Part shown: positions 1-5,026 of the stretch, one piece after another | Position numbering within the stretch: the stretch's first letter is position 1 | Layout: every line of letters starts with the position of its first letter | Source of the DNA: Treponema sp. | GTDB taxonomy: Bacteria; Spirochaetota; Spirochaetia; Treponematales; Breznakiellaceae | Length of the DNA stretch: 5,547 nucleotides | NCBI GenBank assembly: GCA_009785545.1 | Contig: WQWD01000176.1 | Span: 1 to 5,547, forward strand | Direction of reading: 5' to 3' | Made by a program: the position numbers and the translations under genes | Notes under the pieces: generated by a model | The model's input: the letters and a program-made list of their open reading frames with translations, nothing else | Told to the model about the DNA's origin: nothing | Databases searched by the model: none

Positions 1-531
1 GATCTTTGGACACCCATTTTTGATGAATTCGACAAAAACGGTATCCGATTTGCGCTTGAAGTTCACCCGTCAGAAATTGCTTTTGATTATTACACTGCCG
101 AAAGGCTTCTTAAAGAATTTAAAAACCGTAAAACTATCGGTTTTAATTTGGATCCGTCTCATTTAATCTGGCAGGGTGTAAATCCAAACTTTTTTATCAG
201 AGATTTTCCTTCCAAGATTTTCCATGTCCACATGAAAGACACAGCAGTTACCCTTGACGGCAAAGCGGGGATACTCGGATCATTCCTTAATTTTGGCGAT
301 GTAAAACGTGGATGGAATTTCCGCTCATTGGGACACGGCGATGTTGATTTTGAAAACCTTATTCGGGAACTTAACGCAATAAACTACAAAGGTCCGCTTT
401 CGGTAGAATGGGAAGATTCTGGAATGAACAGAGAAATCGGCGCAAAAGAATCCTGCGAATTTGTCAAAAACATAAATTTTTCGCCGTCAGATATAGCTTT
501 TGACGGTGCGTTCAAATCAGACAAAACCTGA
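1..531 (+). CDS. Sugar phosphate isomerase/epimerase, TIM-barrel family (5' end missing)
   Basis: The frame is open from the first base and ends in TGA at 529-531, leaving the last 176 residues of a protein that begins outside the window. It resembles the xylose-isomerase-like TIM-barrel family (AP endonuclease 2 fold), whose members isomerise or epimerise sugars using a divalent metal. Candidate metal or catalytic residues sit at the ends of predicted strands: Glu20 and His22 in LEVHP, Asp51 and His54 in NLDPSH, His75 and His77 in FHVHMKD, and Glu136/Glu138 in LSVEWED. LGHGDVDFENLIREL (110-124) followed by YKGPLSVE is typical of the last barrel segments. Family members are usually about 260-320 residues, so roughly the first third to two fifths is lost. 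The substrate cannot be read from the sequence; a role in cytoplasmic sugar or inositol catabolism is an inference from the family. It converges on the flagellar chaperone genes and ends just before a hairpin terminator. Confidence 0.85.
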   Translation, partial: DLWTPIFDEFDKNGIRFALEVHPSEIAFDYYTAERLLKEFKNRKTIGFNLDPSHLIWQGVNPNFFIRDFPSKIFHVHMKDTAVTLDGKAGILGSFLNFGDVKRGWNFRSLGHGDVDFENLIRELNAINYKGPLSVEWEDSGMNREIGAKESCEFVKNINFSPSDIAFDGAFKSDKT

Positions 532-546
532 TATTGTTAATTGAGG

Positions 547-582
547 CAATTGCAAAACTTCAGTTTTTGCAATTGTTTCTTT
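547..582 (+). terminator. Rho-independent terminator of the isomerase gene
   Basis: An inverted repeat pairs CAATTGCAAAACT (547-559) with AGTTTTTGCAATTG (562-575). The match is perfect apart from one extra base in the T run, and the loop is very short. A T-rich tail, TTTCTTT (576-582), follows at once. It starts 15 bases after the TGA of the isomerase gene, the expected place for its terminator. The stem is AT-rich, so strength is uncertain. Confidence 0.7.
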
Positions 583-589
583 AAAAAAG

Positions 590-621
590 GCAATTTTGTA
601 GCCCTTTGGGCGAAAAATTGC
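590..621. repeat. Nested inverted repeat in the convergent gap
   Basis: GCAATTTT (590-597) pairs with AAAATTGC (614-621), enclosing a second perfect stem GCCC (601-604) / GGGC (608-611) with loop TTT. It lies between the two terminator hairpins and shares the GCAATT word with the first one. It may add to bidirectional termination, or be one unit of a repeated palindromic element. Seen directly; function inferred. Confidence 0.45.
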
Positions 622-660
622 AGAGCCTCTGCAAAACTAACCGAGTTTTGCAAGAGGCTC
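611..660 (-). terminator. Rho-independent terminator of the fliS-flgN unit
   Basis: GAGCCTCTGCAAAACT (623-638) pairs with AGTTTTGCAAGAGGCTC (644-660) over 16 base pairs with one bulged base and a 5-base loop (AACCG). Read on the minus strand, the stem is followed four bases later by TTTTT (617-613). It begins 5 bases past the TAA of the FlgN-like gene, so it is the likely end of that transcript. The stem also contains TGCAAAACT and its complement, words shared with the hairpin at 547-575. Confidence 0.75.
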
Positions 661-665
661 AACTG

Positions 666-1181
666 TTAGCCTTGCAGATCAACCATTGACGAAGTATTTA
701 TTCCTCCAAAAGAAGAACGTTTGTGGCTGGCGGCATAGGGGTTATTGCGAAGAGCGGTAATTTCTGAGCGCAATTCCATCATGCGCTTGGAAAGCAGCTC
801 TTTGTTTTTTGTTGAACGCATAACCGCTTCTCCTTTAAGTTTTTCAAGCGATGCTTTAAGGCTTGGCACTTCGTCCTGACGGCCGTTTTCGACACTGCGA
901 TTCGAAATTGAGTAATACATTTCCTCAAGCGGGTCGATAACTTTTTGTATCGAAAAAATATCGGCTACAATTTTTTCTTCTAACTCGACATAAGACAAAA
1001 GATCATCGGCACTGCCCGATTCGATTACATCCTGCTGTTTTTCCAACAAGTCAAGATAAGAACTAAACCTGTCCCGCTGCTGTGTCAGCAGTGTTTTAAA
1101 ACGCTTTAACACGGCAACTCTTTGAGCAAGTTCCGCAGAGTCGATTTCCGTTGTCATTTTTTCTTCTGTTAAAATAGACAT
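666..1181 (-). CDS. flgN: FlgN-like flagellar export chaperone
   Basis: The predicted protein has 171 residues, slightly longer than typical FlgN proteins, and is mostly alpha-helical and charged. Heptad-like stretches at about 15-55, 60-90 and 105-146 suggest a helical-hairpin or coiled-coil chaperone, and the C-terminal tail (about 147-171) is Ser/Gly/Asn-rich and probably flexible. It lacks a signal peptide and membrane segments, so it should be cytoplasmic. FlgN-family chaperones bind the hook-filament junction proteins FlgK and FlgL and deliver them to the flagellar type III export gate. The assignment rests on this architecture and on the position 12 bases behind fliS. FliT, the usual gene after fliS, is the main alternative, but FliT is normally about 120 residues. 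The ATG at 1181 is preferred over Met9 because GGGGAGGG lies four bases upstream. In a spirochaete the filament built would be periplasmic. Confidence 0.65.
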   Translation of the reverse strand: MSILTEEKMTTEIDSAELAQRVAVLKRFKTLLTQQRDRFSSYLDLLEKQQDVIESGSADDLLSYVELEEKIVADIFSIQKVIDPLEEMYYSISNRSVENGRQDEVPSLKASLEKLKGEAVMRSTKNKELLSKRMMELRSEITALRNNPYAASHKRSSFGGINTSSMVDLQG

Positions 1182-1184
1182 ATT

Positions 1185-1192
1185 CCCTCCCC
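1185..1192 (-). promoter_or_regulatory. Strong ribosome binding site of the FlgN-like gene
   Basis: On the minus strand GGGGAGGG lies between the fliS stop (1196-1194) and the ATG at 1181. It is a near-ideal Shine-Dalgarno sequence with rather short spacing, and it settles the choice of Met1 over the in-frame Met9, which has no comparable site. Confidence 0.75.
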
Positions 1193-1193
1193 G

Positions 1194-1637
1194 TTACCCG
1201 GAAATATTTATTCCCACTGCCTCACGATTCGGCTGCGATGACGCATTTTGGCTAATGGCGTTCCAGGTATTCCTTAAATCAGATAACATATTTTTTACAA
1301 TTTTTATTCTTTCAGCATCCTGAGTGATATTTGCTTCCAAAAGTTCTCTGTTAAACCATGTATACAGCGAAAAAAGCTGCTTGGCGATTTCTCCACCCTG
1401 CTCAAAATCCAGCGAAATCATTAATTCTGTGATGATTTCTTCGGTTTTCATGACAGCTTTGCTGATTTGCTCGATTTTTGCCGGGTCTTTTTTCTCAGTA
1501 TTGTTTTTTTCCAATAGATCGATAGCCAGAAGAAGCTGTTTTACAGCTTCATCATATAACATGACAATAAGCTGCCCCTGCCCGGCTGTTTTTATCGTAG
1601 TTTCTCTATATGTAGATGAGACATCCTTGTATGACAT
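1194..1637 (-). CDS. fliS: Flagellar export chaperone FliS
   Basis: This 147-residue protein matches FliS along its length. The N-terminal part has the family pattern Y10...TIKTAGQGQLIVMLYDEAVKQL (15-35), equivalent to the usual 'TASP..LI.MLYDGAI..L'. The middle has ELMISLDFEQGGEIAKQLFSLYTWF (71-95), then RELLEANITQD (97-107), the usual helix that packs against flagellin. FliS binds the disordered C-terminus of flagellin (FlaB in spirochaetes) in the cytoplasm, blocks premature polymerisation and hands it to the export apparatus. Most FliS proteins are about 120-135 residues; the extra length here is a short charged insert near 45-55 and a C-terminal tail ending GINISG. The start is supported by GAGGG four bases upstream. 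No fliD lies directly upstream, unlike the common fliD-fliS-fliT order. Transcription probably starts at the sigma-28 promoter at 1655-1681. Confidence 0.93.
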   Translation of the reverse strand: MSYKDVSSTYRETTIKTAGQGQLIVMLYDEAVKQLLLAIDLLEKNNTEKKDPAKIEQISKAVMKTEEIITELMISLDFEQGGEIAKQLFSLYTWFNRELLEANITQDAERIKIVKNMLSDLRNTWNAISQNASSQPNREAVGINISG

Positions 1638-1701
1638 TAAACCCTCTATCTTGATTATCGGCAGTTTGACGGCGCTCTTTAAAGGTTAAGGCAGTCATCA
1701 T
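1606..1701 (-). CDS. Possible 31-residue leader peptide overlapping the start of fliS
   Basis: A short frame opens with ATGATG (1701-1696), preceded by GAGGTG (1708-1703), and ends in TAG (1608-1606) about 30 bases inside fliS, in a different frame. It begins 16 bases after the beta-barrel stop. The peptide starts MMTALTFKERRQ and has no signal or membrane segment; I recognise no family. The sigma-28 promoter lies inside it, so it could be translated only from transcripts reading through from the transport operon. In that case ribosomes would run across the fliS start region and might affect its translation. The good ribosome binding site is the only positive evidence, and chance is a real alternative. 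Confidence 0.2.
   Translation of the reverse strand: MMTALTFKERRQTADNQDRGFNVIQGCLIYI
1642..1647 (-). promoter_or_regulatory. Ribosome binding site of fliS
   Basis: AGAGGG on the minus strand lies four bases before the fliS ATG. With a transcript starting near 1648, this site would be at the extreme 5' end of the mRNA. Confidence 0.6.
1655..1681 (-). promoter_or_regulatory. Sigma-28 (FliA) flagellar promoter of fliS-flgN
   Basis: Read on the minus strand, TAAAGAGC (1681-1674) is followed after exactly 11 bases by GCCGATAA (1662-1655). The enterobacterial FliA consensus is TAAAGTTT-N11-GCCGATAA, so the -10 element matches 8 of 8, the conserved TAAAG of the -35 is present, and the spacing is ideal. 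The expected start is near 1648, leaving a leader of only about 11 bases that would barely include the GAGGG ribosome binding site (1646-1642). The fit to a late flagellar gene is strong. The promoter lies in the 80-base gap behind the beta-barrel gene. Confidence 0.85.
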
Positions 1702-1717
1702 TCACCTCGTTCGTTGA

Positions 1718-2887
1718 CTAAAACCTCAACCTGATTCTTGCTGTTAAATTGAAATAACTTCCACGACGATCTGGCAAAGGTTGAAGTGAATCCGGCGGAA
1801 TTGGCCCAAATTCGCCGCGGTTGCCATCATTAAAAAACAAATCACGATCAAGAGGTACTTGAGCTGATACTGACAAAATCACTCCTTGAAACATCTCATA
1901 ATTAAAACTAATAATCGGCGTAAATGAAAGATCTTCTAATCCGGAAATTAAAGCAACATTCATATTGGTAAAATCATTAAAACGCCATAGAAAACTGGTA
2001 GACAAATAATGGTTATTTGAAAAATCACCACCAAAACCTAAAGCAGTTGATGACGATCTACCATTAAACAAATATTCTGCAATAACAATTAAATTGCCGT
2101 CAAAGAAAGAATAGTCTGCGCCTATGCTGAGTGAAAGACCGTCTAATTCGGTGCGTTCCGTATGGTTGTATGTATAAAGCGCATCGATGATTAGGCCGAT
2201 CCTTACGTCAGCTTTGAGTGAAAAACCTGCACGATGAATTCCCCAAGATGATCCTGTGTCGGGCGTTTCAAATGAGTACAGCGTTTGGGCACTCGCCCTG
2301 CGCCAGTGACGCTCTGCAGAAACGCCGAACAGAGAGCCGCTGCCATCGCTGTTCAGAGCGTTTCGGGGAGCGGCGTAAAAAGCCGACAGCCTAAGATCGT
2401 CATGCGCAAACCATGTGAGAGCCGTGCCAAGTATGCCGCGCGGGCGGGCATCGGGTTTTAAGGGATTTCTTGGATTAAGAAAATCAGAAGACCCCCACAC
2501 TTGACTATAACCAAAGGGGAGCCGCATAAGCCCGCCGTCAAAATCAAGATGTTCGCCACGGAGACGAAAGTGCAGACGTTCAAGCTCAATCGCCGCAACA
2601 AAATTTTCGGTTATGGTTATTGGATTGCCAAAGTCCGCTAAGCCGTCTGAAAAAGTTCCAGAAGCTGCAATAAAATTCAATGCGCCCAAAAATGTTCCGC
2701 CTTCACGCAGTCTTGACTGAAAACGCAAGTTTGCAAATTGCTCAAAACCATTAGAAAAAAAGGGAGAGTCGCCTGCCCCAATATTCATGGCGGCAGTTGA
2801 TTCCGTAATGCCGGAAAAAACCATCTGCGCTGATATGCTGTTAATTCCCAGGTTTATAAATACGAATAACACTAATATTTTTTTCAT
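1718..2887 (-). CDS. Outer-membrane beta-barrel protein (porin-like), partner of the LolA-like protein
   Basis: The 389-residue protein starts with a clear Sec signal peptide (MKK, hydrophobic 4-13, probable cleavage after SISA20) and has no lipobox and no cysteine. The mature part is a succession of alternating-hydrophobic segments rich in aromatic residues (for example 97-110, 153-172, 217-242, 251-274, 292-305, 322-345). It ends in FNLTARIRLRF, with the C-terminal Phe typical of barrels inserted by BamA. The most conserved-looking block is GGLMRLPFGYSQVWGSSDFLNPRNP (118-142), followed by RPRG. It recalls the 'WG..D..NP' block of porin-like and DUF1302-type barrels, but I cannot name a family with certainty. 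It follows the LolA-like gene by 38 bases, so it is probably the outer-membrane end of the same transport route. Its ATG overlaps an in-frame TGA of the extended upstream frame. A solute porin unrelated to the carrier is the alternative. Confidence 0.75.
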   Translation of the reverse strand: MKKILVLFVFINLGINSISAQMVFSGITESTAAMNIGAGDSPFFSNGFEQFANLRFQSRLREGGTFLGALNFIAASGTFSDGLADFGNPITITENFVAAIELERLHFRLRGEHLDFDGGLMRLPFGYSQVWGSSDFLNPRNPLKPDARPRGILGTALTWFAHDDLRLSAFYAAPRNALNSDGSGSLFGVSAERHWRRASAQTLYSFETPDTGSSWGIHRAGFSLKADVRIGLIIDALYTYNHTERTELDGLSLSIGADYSFFDGNLIVIAEYLFNGRSSSTALGFGGDFSNNHYLSTSFLWRFNDFTNMNVALISGLEDLSFTPIISFNYEMFQGVILSVSAQVPLDRDLFFNDGNRGEFGPIPPDSLQPLPDRRGSYFNLTARIRLRF

Positions 2888-2901
2888 CGATCTACCTTTA
2901 T

Positions 2902-2937
2902 CTGCCTTTCAAGCTGCTTTTCAAGCTACCTTTCCAG
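2902..2937. repeat. Three tandem 12-base repeats across the lolA-like stop codon
   Basis: On the minus strand the units are CTGGAAAGGTAG (2937-2926), CTTGAAAAGCAG (2925-2914) and CTTGAAAGGCAG (2913-2902). The repeat length is a multiple of three and in phase with the LolA-like frame, so the units encode LER-stop, LEKQ and LERQ. The stop TAG differs by one base from the CAG at the same place in the other two units. Confidence 0.85.
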
Positions 2938-3678
2938 ATTCCGCATACTGAACACTGAATCCGGGATGGGTCTGTCCAAGACAACATTATTCATTGTAAA
3001 AACAGTTCTGGAATTTCTGCGTAACATATTGCGTATCTCGGCTTCAACGGGGAAACGGCGGCCGCCGATAACTTCTACTCTGAGCAAGGTGTACTCCTGA
3101 AGTATCGCCCCGGAAAGAGCAAATGCTTCGTAACGTAACAGATCATTGTTTTCTTTATCGATCCAAAGTTTGCGCCTTGGATAACTTTCTATACGCCCGG
3201 GCAAAACAGTAAGTTCCAGTATCCATGCTTCACGATTGCCAAAAGGTGTTTGTAAAACTTCTGAACCAACAAGAACCGAAGAATAGCGGTTGGATAACGG
3301 CTCATTGTCCAGCGCATCTTCGTAGGACATATCCGACCCCATCATAGACTCTCTGAGCATATGCCCGGAAATCAACATCACTTCTTCGATGTCGGGCGAA
3401 AAAACAAAAAGCCTGCCGTCTCTTCTTAAATATCTGGTTCCTCTGTCTGCAGGGTTTGTAAACTCCATAAAGCTGTGAGTATTACCTCTTGCCCACGCAT
3501 TGAATGTTTTTACAAACCGTCGCCCTCCATGCTCGATGAGAATTTCGCCTTCGTACTGAATAGTAGTGAATATCTCATTGTTATCCACTCTCCGCAGCAG
3601 TTCTGCGGCTGTCGGTGTCTGGGAAAATCCAAAACTTGCAACCATTAACATCAAAACAAACGTAAATAAACTCTTCAT
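2926..3678 (-). CDS. LolA-like periplasmic protein (outer membrane lipoprotein-sorting family)
   Basis: The 250-residue protein has a Sec signal peptide (residues 1 to about 19, MKS plus a hydrophobic core, cleavage probably at GFS/Q) and no lipobox, so it should be soluble in the periplasm. The mature part has the layout of the LolA-like family (PF17131 type, COG2834): an N-terminal AAELLRRVD helix, amphipathic strands making a half-barrel, FTNPADRGTRYLRRDGRLFVFSP (73-95), and the hallmark SMMGSDMSYED (111-121). Family members bind a lipid or an acyl chain in the half-barrel; classical LolA carries lipoproteins from LolCDE to the outer membrane. Here the gene follows two LolC/E-like permeases and precedes an outer-membrane barrel, so a shuttle between them is the natural reading; the cargo is unknown. 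The ATG is supported by GGAGG (3689-3685). The frame stays open in register after the TAG and ends at the next gene's start. Confidence 0.85.
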   Translation of the reverse strand: MKSLFTFVLMLMVASFGFSQTPTAAELLRRVDNNEIFTTIQYEGEILIEHGGRRFVKTFNAWARGNTHSFMEFTNPADRGTRYLRRDGRLFVFSPDIEEVMLISGHMLRESMMGSDMSYEDALDNEPLSNRYSSVLVGSEVLQTPFGNREAWILELTVLPGRIESYPRRKLWIDKENNDLLRYEAFALSGAILQEYTLLRVEVIGGRRFPVEAEIRNMLRRNSRTVFTMNNVVLDRPIPDSVFSMRNLER

Positions 3679-3684
3679 AACAAA

Positions 3685-3689
3685 CCTCC
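3685..3689 (-). promoter_or_regulatory. Ribosome binding site of the LolA-like gene
   Basis: GGAGG on the minus strand, six bases before the ATG at 3678, in a short AT-rich gap of 35 bases. It supports the chosen start, which also gives an intact signal peptide. Confidence 0.7.
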
Positions 3690-3713
3690 AAAATTATCTC
3701 AAATATTTTTTCG

Positions 3714-5015
3714 TTATCTCCGTAACGCTTCAACGGGTTCTACGAATGCGCTTTTTAGCGACGGAATTAATGTGAAAAGCGATGCGATAACAACGCCCAT
3801 TATCCATGCCCGAAACAGTATGACAGGACTAAACGCTATAAAAATTGTTTGACCCATGGGCATTTCGGCAAAAGTATTTCCGTATAAATCTCCCATACGA
3901 ATAGGGTAAAGTGAGCCGATACCCGTAAGCAGCCCTCCGATGAAAACTCCCGCAAGAGCGCCAAAAGCCGCAAGAAAAAGTGACTCAAAAAAGAAAACCT
4001 TTACAATTTCCGAGCGTCTCATGCCAAGGCAGCCCATCATACCAATTTCCTTGATACGTTCGTGAATGATCATCGTTACTGTATTGATAATCAAAAAACT
4101 TGCAACGATTAAAAACACAAGGAACATAAGTGTGTATATCGGCTCAAACACTCTCAGTATTGCTACCCAAAAATTTTCACGCCAATCCATTACATGGCTG
4201 TTTTCTCCTAAAAGATTTTTCACAGCGGCAGCAATGGCACTGCTTTGTCTTGCGTCATCAGCGTATATCACAAGCGACTGAGTTCCATCTTCCAATACAA
4301 GCAGACGCTGCAGCCGATCAAAATCTACAATGATGTAACTTTCGTCAATTTTTATATAGTCAAAATTAAAGATTCCCGTAATGACAGGGCTCCAAAATCT
4401 TTCCGAAAAATTAGCGGATATTGTTCTTAACGGAATACGATCTCCGATTGACAATCCTGATCTTTGGGCAAAAACACGACCGACAGCACCTTCGTTGGCG
4501 TCAACAGGCCAGCGGCCTTCCAACAAACCATCATCACGATTGGCAAGATTAAAATTATTTGCCGCCATTTCTTTTTCGATGTCAATTCCCCACAAAGTAG
4601 CGTGTTTGATTGTAGATTCCTGTAAAGTTGCCATAGAACGAATTCTTGGCAATACTGCCCGTACGCCGTCTATCTGATAAATTTTTTCGGCAAGTTTTCT
4701 CCAATCACTGATAAATGTTTCGTTTCCGTCATCGCCAATTGTAATTTTTTCAATCGGATACTGCACAGGCATAAATTCTCTTTCTGCTTCAAATTGCGCC
4801 GACACCACTTTGACATGACCTAGCTCATAAACCTGCACAACATCATTAATATTTTGCGTCATCCCTTCGATCAAAGATGAATAGAACACCATGAATAAAA
4901 CGGCAATTCCAACTGCGGCAAAACAAAACGCTGTCCGCCTCTTGTTACGCCAAATATTACGAAAGGCAATTTTTACAAGAATACCTGTACCGCCTTTTTT
5001 ATATTCGTTTGTCAT
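3714..5015 (-). CDS. ABC transporter permease, MacB/LolC-LolE (FtsX-like) family
   Basis: This complete 433-residue permease has the four-helix layout of type VII ABC exporters. IAFRNIWRNKRRT (16-28) is the family's N-terminal amphipathic segment, TM1 spans about 29-49, and a large periplasmic domain covers about 50-285. TM2 (about 293-315) leads into the coupling stretch HERIKEIGMMGCLGMRRSEI (318-337), which contacts the ATPase. TM3 (about 342-368) and TM4 (about 398-420) follow, and the end PVEALRR is typical. Such proteins use ATP hydrolysis in the cytoplasm to move lipoproteins, peptides or lipids out of the inner membrane, without forming a channel. A second permease lies 11 bases upstream and a LolA-like carrier 35 bases downstream, so a LolC/LolE-type heterodimer extracting a lipid cargo is the best guess. 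I cannot tell LolC from LolE. The ATG is preceded by AAGGAG directly after the upstream stop. Confidence 0.9.
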   Translation of the reverse strand: MTNEYKKGGTGILVKIAFRNIWRNKRRTAFCFAAVGIAVLFMVFYSSLIEGMTQNINDVVQVYELGHVKVVSAQFEAEREFMPVQYPIEKITIGDDGNETFISDWRKLAEKIYQIDGVRAVLPRIRSMATLQESTIKHATLWGIDIEKEMAANNFNLANRDDGLLEGRWPVDANEGAVGRVFAQRSGLSIGDRIPLRTISANFSERFWSPVITGIFNFDYIKIDESYIIVDFDRLQRLLVLEDGTQSLVIYADDARQSSAIAAAVKNLLGENSHVMDWRENFWVAILRVFEPIYTLMFLVFLIVASFLIINTVTMIIHERIKEIGMMGCLGMRRSEIVKVFFFESLFLAAFGALAGVFIGGLLTGIGSLYPIRMGDLYGNTFAEMPMGQTIFIAFSPVILFRAWIMGVVIASLFTLIPSLKSAFVEPVEALRR

Positions 5016-5020
5016 AAGAT

Positions 5021-5026
5021 CTCCTT
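5021..5026 (-). promoter_or_regulatory. Ribosome binding site of the second permease
   Basis: AAGGAG on the minus strand directly abuts the TAA stop of the upstream permease and lies five bases before the ATG at 5015. The tight arrangement suggests translational coupling and balanced synthesis of the two permeases. Confidence 0.75.

Noticed and set aside
1324..1689. Plus-strand 121-codon frame opposite fliS
   Set aside because: It lies antisense to a clear fliS and its sigma-28 promoter, has a biased, unlikely composition (runs of Ser/Cys/Phe), and lacks a convincing ribosome binding site.
1700..1722. Possible hairpin behind the barrel gene
   Set aside because: Only GTCA/TGAC ends match; the interior does not pair and no T tract follows.
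3612..3678. Lipoprotein signal for the LolA-like protein
   Set aside because: The N-terminus is hydrophobic but has no cysteine near the cleavage region, so a soluble periplasmic protein is expected.
4066..4677. Several overlapping plus-strand frames opposite the complete permease
   Set aside because: They are shadows of the permease gene, overlap each other, and show no recognisable domain.
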